Source: an uncultured Pseudogracilibacillus sp.
GTDB lineage: Bacteria > Bacillota > Bacilli > Bacillales > Amphibacillaceae
Assembly: GCA_937974845.1 (NCBI GenBank)
Contig: CALJVC010000018.1
Span: 1-29,521, forward strand
Reading direction: 5' to 3'
Length of the DNA stretch: 29,521 nucleotides
Both the position numbers and the translations under genes were made by a program. Shown one piece after another: positions 8,293 through 15,546 of the stretch; position 1 is the stretch's first letter, and every line of letters starts with the position of its first letter. The notes below the pieces were generated by a model. It was given only the letters and a program-made list of their open reading frames with translations. It had not been told where the DNA came from and searched no databases.

Positions 8293-8910
8293 TTATAGCG
8301 TACCGAATACGAAAATAGTTCGAATTCCAATGAAGGATACAACAACGAAAACTAGTACAGTTAAATATGTAATGACTTGTTGTGAACGTGGTGATTGTGC
8401 AATTCCCCAAGTAACTGCAAATCCCCATAATCCATTAGATAAGTGGAAAACGACTGCTAAAATTGAAATAATGTAGAACCAGAAATAAAATGGTTGCGTT
8501 AGAATATCTTGCATCATCTGAGCATTCACTTCAGCATTCCCTAGAGCAACCTGTACTCGCGTTTGCCATACGTGCCAAACGACGAAGATTAATGTGATAA
8601 TTCCTGTGACGCGTTGTAAAAAGAATAACCAGTTACGGCCATAGTTGTAGGACTTTACGTTGTTTTTAGCTGTAAAAACAATATAAACTCCTAGTACTGC
8701 GTGAAAGATAAGTGGTAAGTAGATAACAAAGATTTCAAGTGCAAGTACGAACGGAAGATTGCCCATGAAGCTAGCTGCTTTATTAAAACTTTCTTCTCCA
8801 TACACAATAAAATGGTTTACAATCAAGTGCTGTACGACGAAAATACTAATTGGAACAACACCTAGTAGTGAATGCAATCTTCTGTAAAAATACTCACGAT
8901 TTTCCACCAT
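8293..8910 (-). CDS. sdhC: succinate dehydrogenase cytochrome b558 subunit
   Basis: This 205-aa membrane anchor has five hydrophobic helices and belongs to the single-anchor, di-heme type of Bacillus complex II, which reduces menaquinone. Histidines fall almost exactly where the B. subtilis heme ligands are: His28 (VVQHLIVNH), His70 (LIFHAVLG), His113 (VVWHVW) and His156 (VFHLSNG), with His13 also present. It anchors SdhA and SdhB to the cytoplasmic membrane. It is the first gene of the operon, with a strong GGAGGGAG ribosome binding site. In B. subtilis that region is the target of the iron-sparing sRNA FsrA; whether that holds here is inference. Confidence 0.97.
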   Translation of the reverse strand: MVENREYFYRRLHSLLGVVPISIFVVQHLIVNHFIVYGEESFNKAASFMGNLPFVLALEIFVIYLPLIFHAVLGVYIVFTAKNNVKSYNYGRNWLFFLQRVTGIITLIFVVWHVWQTRVQVALGNAEVNAQMMQDILTQPFYFWFYIISILAVVFHLSNGLWGFAVTWGIAQSPRSQQVITYLTVLVFVVVSFIGIRTIFVFGTL

Positions 8911-9080
8911 GTGTTACTCCCTCCTTAATATAATTTTTAATCTTAATTACATAAACAAAGAGACCTCAAGTGATTCATACGTTTTCATCTATTTGCATAA
9001 ATTGAATAGAAAGGAAATAGGCTCCTATTACCAAATCCCCTATCAATTTTAACAAATTAGAGAAATTTGAATCACTCTAC
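8911..9080 (-). promoter_or_regulatory. long, potentially structured 5' leader of sdhCAB
   Basis: With the promoter at 9087-9115, the sdh mRNA would have a leader of about 170 nt without an obvious ORF. AGTGATTCA and its exact complement TGAATCACT (9067-9075 and 8969-8977 on the genome) could close a domain of about 107 nt. Inside it lies a smaller inverted repeat, AATAGG-CT-CCTATT (9016-9029). I recognise no known riboswitch class. This covers most of the sdhC-yslB gap. Confidence 0.45.
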
Positions 9081-9086
9081 CACTTT

Positions 9087-9115
9087 ATTGTACTTGTACT
9101 TTTATATGGCGTCAA
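9087..9115 (-). promoter_or_regulatory. putative sigma-A promoter of sdhCAB
   Basis: On the minus strand TTGACG (9110-9115) is followed after exactly 17 nt by TACAAT (9087-9092), five of six matches in each hexamer. It is the best promoter in the sdhC-yslB gap for the minus strand. Confidence 0.65.
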
Positions 9116-9160
9116 GAAAATGGTCACCTCCCTAGCTTGCGGGAACTACCCATTAATGAA

Positions 9161-9208
9161 TTACATTCGTTTTATGTTATAATAATGAACGTTACATACG
9201 TTTTATAT
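9161..9208 (+). repeat. pair of imperfect 17-bp direct repeats around the yslB -10
   Basis: TTACATTCGTTTTATGT at 9161-9177 and TTACATACGTTTTATAT at 9192-9208 agree at 15 of 17 positions and are 31 bp apart, about three helical turns. They flank the yslB -10 element, so they could be an operator. A related core, CATACGTTTTCAT, occurs at 8976-8988. Confidence 0.6.
9175..9183 (+). promoter_or_regulatory. extended -10 promoter of yslB
   Basis: TGTTATAAT (TGN directly before a perfect TATAAT at 9178-9183) is an extended -10 element, 52 nt upstream of the yslB start. No good -35 is seen, which fits extended -10 promoters. Confidence 0.65.
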
Positions 9209-9234
9209 ACTTTGTTTAGTAAAGGATGAAACAA

Positions 9235-9669
9235 ATGGATGAGAAGTTAATCCCTCTCTCTTTGTTCGAGAAACTACCTAAAGCAACCGCTGGACATGAT
9301 GTCCTACGATATATTAGCATGCCGAAAATCTTAGGCGATGAAAAAGATACAATCCTCTATTTTATTGGCCGACAGTTAGCAAGACAAATTGAGATTGAAT
9401 CTTTAGATGATCTTAACTACCTATTTCAAACCTTACAATGGGGGCAGCTAGAACTCGTTAAAGATCGCCGCCGTTCTCTTTTATTCCATCTCATGTCTGA
9501 TGAGCTCGTCGAACGGATGATGTCACCTATAGAGGTCGACTTTCGCTTAGAGGCCGGCTTTATCGCCGAAGCAATTGAAAAAATAACCCAACGTAGCTGC
9601 GAATGTAATGAAGCGGTAAACCAACGACTATACCGAGTAGAATTTAAGGTAGTATATACCGACGATTAA
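9235..9669 (+). CDS. yslB: YslB family protein (DUF2507)
   Basis: This 144-aa protein matches the small YslB/DUF2507 family, related to the V4R ligand-binding fold, and sits next to sdhC as in Bacillus. Visible features are the helix around GRQLARQIEIESLDDL (about 45-60) and, near the C-terminus, FRLEAGFIAEAIEKITQRSCECNE with a Cys-x-Cys pair at about residues 124-126. V4R-like domains often use conserved Cys and acidic residues to bind small molecules or zinc, but the function of YslB is unknown. I chose ATG 9235, which lies 9 nt after AAAGG; the in-frame ATG 9226 abuts that site. Its stop codon overlaps that of convergent uvrC by 4 bp. Confidence 0.88.
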   Translation: MDEKLIPLSLFEKLPKATAGHDVLRYISMPKILGDEKDTILYFIGRQLARQIEIESLDDLNYLFQTLQWGQLELVKDRRRSLLFHLMSDELVERMMSPIEVDFRLEAGFIAEAIEKITQRSCECNEAVNQRLYRVEFKVVYTDD

Positions 9670-11450
9670 GCTTCTCGGTGTAAATAGGTTAAAATATTTT
9701 GAGCGACATTTTTAGGTATGCCTAATTTGGTAATATCTTCAATTGTCGCTTTTTTAATCGCCTGGATCGAGCGAAAATGACGCAGGAGTAACTGGCGCCT
9801 TTTCGGTCCAACTCCTGGTATATCATCTAGAGCGGAATGCATGAAGCTTTTACCTCGTACCTGGCGATGAAATTGAAGGGCGAACCGATGAACTTCATCT
9901 TGGATACGCTGAATTAAATAGAACGTATTCGATTGCCTCTCAAGGGGAACAATTTCTGGTGGTGAACCGTATAATAAGTGGGCAGTATTATGTTTGTCAT
10001 CCGAGACAATACCTCCTACTGGAATGGACAGGCCTAATTCATTTTCTAAAACATCCTCAGCTGCGGAAATCTGCCCTTTACCCCCATCGACCAAAATTAA
10101 ATCCGGTAAAGGTAGCTTTTCTTGTAAAACACGAGTATACCTTCTTCGGATAACTTCCCGCATTGTTTCATAATCATCGGGACCCTCTACCGTTTTAATT
10201 TTATACTTACGGTACTCTTTTTTTTCTGGTTTTCCATCGATGAAGACAACCATAGCTGACACGGGATCAACACCTTGAATATTTGAGTTATCGAAGGCTT
10301 CAATTCTCTTTGGAGTTTCAATATGTAGAAGTTCACCAAGCCGTTCAATTGAACGGATCGTCCGTTCTTCATTTCGTTCAATTAAAGCAAACTGTTCATC
10401 AAGAGCAATCGTAGCGTTTTTTTCCGCCATCTTAACTAAATCTCGCTTTTTGCCTCGAAAAGGGGTGCGTACCGTTACATTTAACAAGCCTTGTAACAAG
10501 TTTGTATCTGTACCAACAGGAACGAGAATTTCCTTCGGTTTTAAATTATTTTGATGGTGTAAATAAAACTGACCGATAAAGCTTAAAAAAGCATCCTCGG
10601 CCTCTGTATATATCGGAAAGAAAGACACATCCCGTTCAAGCAGCTTTCCTTGCCGAACATAGAAAACTTGCACACACATCCAACCATGATTATAAGCATA
10701 GGCGAATACATCGATATCTATTTTTTCATTTAACATAACTTTTTGTTGCTCCATGACCGCTTCAATATGATGAATTTGATCTCGCAATTCTTTTGCCCGT
10801 TCAAAATTTAACACTTCACTCGCTTCATACATCTTTTCTTCCAATTCTTTCTTCACATGACGATATCCGCCTTGTAAAAACTTCGTGATTTCTTTAATTA
10901 TCTCTTCATAGACCTCTGCCTTAACTGGTTGGTCGCTACAAGCAAGACATTGTCCTAAATGATAATATAAGCAATAGTCTCCAGCAGCATTATTACATTT
11001 TCGCAAAGGATACATGCGGTCGAGTAACTTTTTAGTTTCCCGAGCAGCGATGACATTCGTATAAGGACCAAAATATTTCGCACCGTCATTTTTTAGGGTT
11101 CGTGTAATTTGGAGTTGAGGATGTCGTTCTTTCGTTATTTTTAAATATGGATAACTTTTATCATCCTTCAACATAACGTTATATTTTGGGTCATATTTTT
11201 TTATTAAATTCATTTCTAAAATCAATGCATCGATTTCTGAAGAAGTAACAATATATTCAAAATCTGTGATTTCCATTACGAGACGTTGGGTTTTCTGATC
11301 GTGAGCACCGTGAAAATAAGAGCGAACACGGTTTCGTAACTGCTTTGATTTCCCAACATAGATTACTTCTCCATCTTTGTTTTTCATGAGATAGCACCCA
11401 GGTTTAAGAGGAAGGAGGGCTAGCTTTTCTTCGATTTTTCTCCTAGACAC
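9666..11450 (-). CDS. uvrC: excinuclease ABC subunit C
   Basis: This 594-aa nuclease makes both incisions in UvrABC nucleotide excision repair. The N-terminal GIY-YIG-type domain is seen as PGCYLM (16-21) and VIYVGKSKQLRNRVRSYF (29-46). It is followed by a four-cysteine stretch (about 152-171), a UVR motif that binds UvrB (HVKKELEEKMYEASEVLNFERAKELRDQI cut at its core FERAKELRDQI, about 205-225), the RNase H-like 5' nuclease domain (EAFDNSNIQG near 390, ILVDGGKGQISAAE) and a C-terminal helix-hairpin-helix pair (DIPGVGPKRR). I chose GTG 11450, 8 nt after AAAGGGG, over the upstream ATG at 11495; this gives the normal N-terminus and a length close to the B. subtilis protein. It overlaps yslB by 4 bp at the stops. 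Confidence 0.96.
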   Translation of the reverse strand: MSRRKIEEKLALLPLKPGCYLMKNKDGEVIYVGKSKQLRNRVRSYFHGAHDQKTQRLVMEITDFEYIVTSSEIDALILEMNLIKKYDPKYNVMLKDDKSYPYLKITKERHPQLQITRTLKNDGAKYFGPYTNVIAARETKKLLDRMYPLRKCNNAAGDYCLYYHLGQCLACSDQPVKAEVYEEIIKEITKFLQGGYRHVKKELEEKMYEASEVLNFERAKELRDQIHHIEAVMEQQKVMLNEKIDIDVFAYAYNHGWMCVQVFYVRQGKLLERDVSFFPIYTEAEDAFLSFIGQFYLHHQNNLKPKEILVPVGTDTNLLQGLLNVTVRTPFRGKKRDLVKMAEKNATIALDEQFALIERNEERTIRSIERLGELLHIETPKRIEAFDNSNIQGVDPVSAMVVFIDGKPEKKEYRKYKIKTVEGPDDYETMREVIRRRYTRVLQEKLPLPDLILVDGGKGQISAAEDVLENELGLSIPVGGIVSDDKHNTAHLLYGSPPEIVPLERQSNTFYLIQRIQDEVHRFALQFHRQVRGKSFMHSALDDIPGVGPKRRQLLLRHFRSIQAIKKATIEDITKLGIPKNVAQNILTYLHREA

Positions 11451-11484
11451 TTCGCATTCCCCTTTCATATTAAGGTTCAAAATA

Positions 11485-11522
11485 AAGCGTTGCACTTACG
11501 ACTTATCGTAAATGCAACGCTT
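11485..11522 (-). terminator. intrinsic terminator of trxA
   Basis: A 10-bp stem (AAGCGTTGCA with TGCAACGCTT) continues into an inner TTACGA/TCGTAA stem with a 4-nt loop. The minus-strand tail is TATTTTG. It lies between trxA and the uvrC start, so uvrC probably needs its own promoter or depends on partial readthrough. Confidence 0.8.
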
Positions 11523-11550
11523 CTAGTAAATCTTTACTTGGTACTATAGG

Positions 11551-11865
11551 TTATACGTGCTTATTGATAACGTTAACTAAAGCCTCTTTTGGTTGGAAAC
11601 CTACGACTTGATCAACGATGTTACCGTCTTTCATTAGTAAAAGGGTTGGAATACTCATAACACCGAATTTACCCGCTGTTTCTTGGTTTTCATCGACGTT
11701 GAGTTTAACGATTTTAACCTTGTCACCCATTTCATTGTCGATCTCATCTAATACAGGTGCAATCATTTTACATGGTCCACACCAAGGTGCCCAAAAATCA
11801 ACTAATACTAAACCTTCTGCTGTCTCTTCAGCAAAGTTTTTGTCTGTAACATTTGCGATTGCCAT
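11551..11865 (-). CDS. trxA: thioredoxin
   Basis: This 104-aa protein has the complete thioredoxin fold. The redox pair is WCGPC (Cys29 and Cys32), with the buried Asp in LVDFWA and the cis-proline in MSIPTLLL. It reduces protein disulfides in the cytosol using thioredoxin reductase, and supports ribonucleotide reductase and peroxiredoxins. The start follows GGAGG. It is transcribed alone, between an extended -10 promoter and an intrinsic terminator. Confidence 0.98.
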   Translation of the reverse strand: MAIANVTDKNFAEETAEGLVLVDFWAPWCGPCKMIAPVLDEIDNEMGDKVKIVKLNVDENQETAGKFGVMSIPTLLLMKDGNIVDQVVGFQPKEALVNVINKHV

Positions 11866-11902
11866 TCAATTTTCCTCCATTCGTCAATATACATTCGAAT
11901 TG

Positions 11903-11911
11903 ATTATATCA
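11903..11911 (-). promoter_or_regulatory. extended -10 promoter of trxA
   Basis: On the minus strand TGATATAAT combines a TGN extension with a perfect TATAAT, 37 nt upstream of trxA. There is no convincing -35. Confidence 0.6.
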
Positions 11912-12004
11912 TTCCCCTATTAGGTGTGCTAGTAGTTTGCTCACGAGGAAATATCCTTATTTTCTTCCATAGTATAACTTATTTTTTCGCTTTCATACAT
12001 AATA

Positions 12005-12040
12005 AAAAACCTGGTTGCCTTTTTGGCAAGCCAGGTTTTT
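12005..12040 (-). terminator. intrinsic terminator of the fad-etf operon
   Basis: AAAAACCTGGTTGCC and GGCAAGCCAGGTTTTT form a 15-bp stem with one bulged base and a TTTTT loop, followed on the minus strand by TTTTTATTATG. It lies 6 nt past the etfA stop. Confidence 0.92.
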
Positions 12041-12046
12041 GTTAAA

Positions 12047-13015
12047 TTATTGAAGAGCCTTAATTTCTTCAATCATTAAATCGAGTACTTCAAATACGTC
12101 GCCAACAATACCGTAGTCAGCGATATTGAAAATTGTCGCCTCTTCATCCGTGTTAACAGCAACAATTACTTTAGAGTTAGACATACCAGCTAAGTGCTGG
12201 ATTGCACCTGAAATACCAAAAGCTATGTATAAATCAGGTGTAACGACTTTACCCGTCTGACCAATTTGTAATGAGTAGTCACAGAATTCTGCGTCACATG
12301 CACCTCGAGAAGCACCGACAGCCGCACCTAAAAGATCTGCTAATTCGTAAAGGCGGTTGAAACCTTCTGCATCTTTCATACCACGACCACCAGCAATAAC
12401 GATACTTGCTTCGGATAAGTCGACGCCTTCAGTCTTCTTACGAATGACTTCTTTTACAATTGTACGTAAGTCTTTTACGTCGATATCTTTTGCCTCGACA
12501 TCACCTGTACGAGACTCATCTTTTTCTAATGCCGGAATGTTATTTGGACGGATAGTAGCAAAGGTAATTCCTTCTTTAATAACTTTCTTTTCGAAAGCCT
12601 TACCTGAATAAATTGGACGTGTGAATACTACTTGGTCGCCATCCTTTTCAATTGCTGTAGCATCAGAAATTAAACCAAGGTCACGACGTGCAGCAATTTT
12701 TGGCGTTAAATCTTTTCCGACAGAAGTATGTCCCATAACAATACCTGTTGGGTTCTCTTCGTCCATTACTTCCATAACTACTTGACCATAAGCTTCGGAA
12801 GTATAGTGTTCTAAATTATCATGTTGAACAGTAATGGCACGGTCTGCACCATACTGAATCATCTCTTGAGCTTGATCTGATAAATCGTTATTTCCTAAAA
12901 GAAGTGCTACTACTTCTGCTCCTTCATCGATTTGCTTCGCAGCAGCAATCGCTTCAAAGCTTACATTACGTAATGTACCGTCGACTGCTTCACCAATTAC
13001 TAAAATTTTGCTCAT
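12047..13015 (-). CDS. etfA: electron transfer flavoprotein alpha subunit
   Basis: This 322-aa subunit holds the FAD of the ETF heterodimer. The C-terminal FAD domain is clear: IVIAGGRGMKDAEGF near 208, SRGACDAEF near 236, then TGKVVTPDLYIAFGISGAIQH and VAVNTDEEATIFNIADYGIVGD at about 275-310. ETF takes electrons from acyl-CoA dehydrogenases in beta-oxidation and passes them to the quinone pool. It is the last gene of fadR-fadB-etfB-etfA, 34 nt after etfB, and ends at a strong terminator. Length agrees with the B. subtilis protein. Confidence 0.97.
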   Translation of the reverse strand: MSKILVIGEAVDGTLRNVSFEAIAAAKQIDEGAEVVALLLGNNDLSDQAQEMIQYGADRAITVQHDNLEHYTSEAYGQVVMEVMDEENPTGIVMGHTSVGKDLTPKIAARRDLGLISDATAIEKDGDQVVFTRPIYSGKAFEKKVIKEGITFATIRPNNIPALEKDESRTGDVEAKDIDVKDLRTIVKEVIRKKTEGVDLSEASIVIAGGRGMKDAEGFNRLYELADLLGAAVGASRGACDAEFCDYSLQIGQTGKVVTPDLYIAFGISGAIQHLAGMSNSKVIVAVNTDEEATIFNIADYGIVGDVFEVLDLMIEEIKALQ

Positions 13016-13049
13016 ACTGTAACTTCTCCCCTCTTTTACTTATTCCCCA

Positions 13050-13823
13050 TTAAAGTACTTTCGCTTCATCGCGTAATAACGTAATCAGTTCTTTTACTTG
13101 ATCTTCAAGTTCACCTTCTAAGATTCGGCCAGCTTCTTTTTCAGGTGGTAAGAAGACATCGACAGTCTCTGTCTTTGGCTCTAAATCGTCTTCATCTAAG
13201 TCAAGATCGTCAAGCTCTAACTCCTCTAATGGTTTACGCTTAGCCTTCATAATACCAGGTAAGGAAGGATATCTAGGTTCGTTTAAACCTTGCTGGCAAG
13301 TAACGAGTAATGGTAAAGGTGCCTCTACCTTTTCAACATCTCCCTCAACGTCTTTATCGATTTTCGCTACGCCGTCTTCAATCTCTAAATCGACAATGGT
13401 CGTTACATAGGCCATGTCTAGTTTTTCAGCGATACGTGGACCGACTTGACCACTAGCTTCATCGATCGCTACGTTTCCTGCTAAAATGAGGTCAACGTCT
13501 TTATCTTTAAAGAAAGCTTCTAAAATTTGCATCGTTGTCGTTTGGTCGCCTTCTTCTAAATCATCTTCTGTATTAATTAATACCGCTTTATCTGCTCCCA
13601 TTGCAAGAGCTGTGCGAAGTTGTTGTTCAGAGTCAGAATCTCCAATCGTTACAACTGTTACCTCTCCGCCATGCTCATCGCGCTGAATGATTGCTTCTTC
13701 AATCGCATATTCGTCGTAAGGGTTAATGATGTACTCTACACCATCGTCTTCAATGACGCCATCGTTGATAACGATTTTATCCTCTGTGTCAAATGTTTTC
13801 TTTAAAAGAACGTAAATGTTCAT
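13050..13823 (-). CDS. etfB: electron transfer flavoprotein beta subunit
   Basis: This 257-aa subunit pairs with EtfA and normally binds AMP. It has the family N-terminus MNIYVLLKKTFDTEDKI, the ALAMGADKAVLI segment near 91-102, DLILAGNVAIDEASGQVGPRIAE at about 115-138, and the ETF-beta signature region VEAPLPLLVTCQQGLNEPRYPSLPGIMKAKRK (core at about 166-195). A very acidic linker (LDDLDLDEDDLEP) follows. It lies between fadB and etfA. The 65-nt gap before it carries an AAAACGCATG motif discussed under findings. Confidence 0.97.
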   Translation of the reverse strand: MNIYVLLKKTFDTEDKIVINDGVIEDDGVEYIINPYDEYAIEEAIIQRDEHGGEVTVVTIGDSDSEQQLRTALAMGADKAVLINTEDDLEEGDQTTTMQILEAFFKDKDVDLILAGNVAIDEASGQVGPRIAEKLDMAYVTTIVDLEIEDGVAKIDKDVEGDVEKVEAPLPLLVTCQQGLNEPRYPSLPGIMKAKRKPLEELELDDLDLDEDDLEPKTETVDVFLPPEKEAGRILEGELEDQVKELITLLRDEAKVL

Positions 13824-13888
13824 TATTTTTCCTCCTTATCATTGCATGCGTTTTAAATAACATGAAAGAGTAATTCCTTGTTCTTTTA

Positions 13889-14662
13889 TTACTTATCTTT
13901 AAATACTGGCTTTCTTTTCTCGAGGAAGGCTTGTACACCTTCTTTAGCATCTTCATTACCGAAGACTTCACCAAAGGCCTCTGCTTCAGCGACAACACCT
14001 GCGGAGAAGGATGCGAACTTAGCGTAAGGCACTAGCTCCATCACTTTCTCTATTGTCGGCTTACTTTTCGCCGCAATCTTTTTGGCAAGGGTTTCAGCAG
14101 TCTCCTCGAGATCTTCTTCGCTTACTACATGGTTTGCTAAACCAATCTTTCCTGCCTCTTCCCCGGTAATTGGTTCACCTGTTAAAATTAGTTCGTAAGC
14201 CTTTGCATTCCCAACCAGCTGAGGTAGACGCTGGGTACCAGCAAAGCCCGGAATAATTCCTAATGTTAATTCCGGTAATCCTAGTTTAGCAGATTCTGTC
14301 ACGATACGGATGTGACAAGACATCGCTAATTCTAGCCCTCCACCTAAAGCAGCTCCATGAACCGCGGCAATTACTGGTACAGAAAACTTCTCAATTCTTT
14401 CGAAAAGTTCTTGACCATTTCTCGCTAACTTTTCGTAATCTGAAGCTTCCTGCAATTCAGTAAACTCTTTAATATCGGCACCGGCAGAGAAAAATCTACC
14501 ATCACCTTTTAAAATCACCGCTTTGACAGTTCCATCAGCTTCGATTTCATCGAAACGGGCGGCTAAATCATTTATTAAAGTTGTTGAAAGGGCATTCGCT
14601 GGAGGGCTTTGAATAGTTAGTGTGGCGATATGCTCCTTTATATCTAATGCAATCGTACTCAT
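13889..14662 (-). CDS. fadB: enoyl-CoA hydratase
   Basis: This 257-aa crotonase-family enzyme hydrates trans-2-enoyl-CoA to 3-hydroxyacyl-CoA in beta-oxidation. The CoA/oxyanion loop FFSAGADIKEF is at 58-67 and GAALGGGLELA at 103-113. Both catalytic glutamates are present, Glu111 and Glu131 (in LPELTLGIIPGFAGTQRL). It is the B. subtilis fadB (ysiB) type, a stand-alone hydratase and not the large E. coli FadB fusion. It lies 58 nt downstream of fadR and upstream of etfB, with a strong AAAGGAGG ribosome binding site. Confidence 0.95.
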   Translation of the reverse strand: MSTIALDIKEHIATLTIQSPPANALSTTLINDLAARFDEIEADGTVKAVILKGDGRFFSAGADIKEFTELQEASDYEKLARNGQELFERIEKFSVPVIAAVHGAALGGGLELAMSCHIRIVTESAKLGLPELTLGIIPGFAGTQRLPQLVGNAKAYELILTGEPITGEEAGKIGLANHVVSEEDLEETAETLAKKIAAKSKPTIEKVMELVPYAKFASFSAGVVAEAEAFGEVFGNEDAKEGVQAFLEKRKPVFKDK

Positions 14663-14720
14663 AACTAACCTCCTTTAATATAATTATGATATGTGTATAA
14701 AAAAATTGTATCATAGATTT

Positions 14721-15320
14721 TTAATCTTTTAAATCTTCTTGCCGTCTTAACCCATTTACTAGTAATTCATGTACATCATCAATTTGATCTACCAACTCAT
14801 ATCTTTCAGACTTCATTACCCAAGTTGTAACGGTTTCATCAATCGTACCAAAAATCATCTGACGAATTAACCGAGGGTTGATATCGTTTCGAATTTCCTT
14901 TTCTTCGATGCCTTGGGCGATTATTGAATCGATGACATCTAAGTAAGATTTTAACACTTTATTAATTTCCCGTCTCAATTCAAGCTTAGATTGACGTAAC
15001 TCTAGTTGTGTTAATTTAGCTAGATAAGGAGATTCTGACAATTGTTTATAATGCATCGTGATGAGCGTACGTAATTTTTCCGTTGATGTTTTTTTATCTT
15101 TTATCGATTCTTCAATCTGTTTAATAAATTCTCCCATCCGCTCACGGAAAACTGAGATTAAAATATCCTCTTTATTTTTAAAATATAAGTATATTGTTCC
15201 ATCGGCTACATTTGCACGTTTAGCAATTTTTGATACTTGGGAAGCATGATAACCATTTTCAGCTATCACCTCTAATGCTGCCTGTATGATTTGTTGGTAT
15301 TTTGGTCGATCTCTGTTCAA
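14721..15320 (-). CDS. fadR: fatty-acid degradation repressor, TetR family
   Basis: This 199-aa TetR-type regulator has an N-terminal helix-turn-helix (residues 8-55; VSKIAKRANVADGTIYLYF is the core) very like B. subtilis FadR (YsiA). It has the same C-terminal signature MIFGTIDETVTTWVM at about 155-170. Known FadR represses beta-oxidation genes and is released by long-chain acyl-CoA. The start is a TTG, with AGGGG 8 nt upstream; no in-frame ATG is available. A near-perfect FadR operator overlaps its own promoter, so autoregulation is expected. It leads fadR-fadB-etfB-etfA. Confidence 0.95.
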   Translation of the reverse strand: MNRDRPKYQQIIQAALEVIAENGYHASQVSKIAKRANVADGTIYLYFKNKEDILISVFRERMGEFIKQIEESIKDKKTSTEKLRTLITMHYKQLSESPYLAKLTQLELRQSKLELRREINKVLKSYLDVIDSIIAQGIEEKEIRNDINPRLIRQMIFGTIDETVTTWVMKSERYELVDQIDDVHELLVNGLRRQEDLKD

Positions 15321-15377
15321 TCATAATCCCCTCACTAAAATAAACTCGTTCACACTCGATAAAATAAGGATAAAAAA

Positions 15378-15405
15378 ACATATGAATGATTCATCATTCA
15401 TATGT
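15378..15405. promoter_or_regulatory. FadR operator at the fadR promoter
   Basis: This is a perfect 28-bp palindrome: 12-bp arms around a 4-bp TTCA centre. Its core TGAATGATTCATCATTCA (15383-15400) has both half-sites of the FadR box known from B. subtilis, TGAATGA and TCATTCA, intact. It begins just after the -10 and should cover the transcription start. Confidence 0.85.
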
Positions 15406-15406
15406 C

Positions 15407-15436
15407 ATTTTATTATATATAGCCTTGTTATGTCAA
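15407..15436 (-). promoter_or_regulatory. sigma-A promoter of fadR-fadB-etfB-etfA
   Basis: On the minus strand a perfect TTGACA (15431-15436) is followed by an 18-nt spacer and TAAAAT (15407-15412). The FadR palindrome starts 1 bp downstream of the -10. Confidence 0.7.
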
Positions 15437-15462
15437 TAATTACATTTTAGCAAATCTATTTT

Positions 15463-15524
15463 AAGATTACCAATATCATGTAAAGATTGTCAAACAAAGC
15501 CTTTGTGAACAAAATAGTAATCTT
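15463..15524 (-). other. inverted repeat downstream of lcfA, possible weak terminator
   Basis: AAGATTAC and GTAATCTT arms (8 bp) enclose 46 nt with a short inner ACAAAG/CTTTGT hairpin. There is no proper U-tract. It could reduce readthrough from lcfA into fadR, but the evidence is thin. Confidence 0.3.
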
Positions 15525-15546
15525 TTAATTTTGAATATTCTTACTT

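Noticed and set aside
8210..8476. Plus-strand ORF antisense to sdhA/sdhC
   Set aside because: It overlaps the certain sdhC reading frame and the start of sdhA; its sequence looks like a shadow translation.
9122..9134. Strong Shine-Dalgarno-like GGGAGGTGACC on the minus strand in the yslB-sdhC gap
   Set aside because: The only possible start nearby gives about 11 codons, and the site lies upstream of the predicted sdhC transcription start, so it would not be transcribed from that promoter.
10187..10381. Minus-strand ORF inside uvrC
   Set aside because: It is entirely inside uvrC in another frame and has no ribosome binding site or family match.
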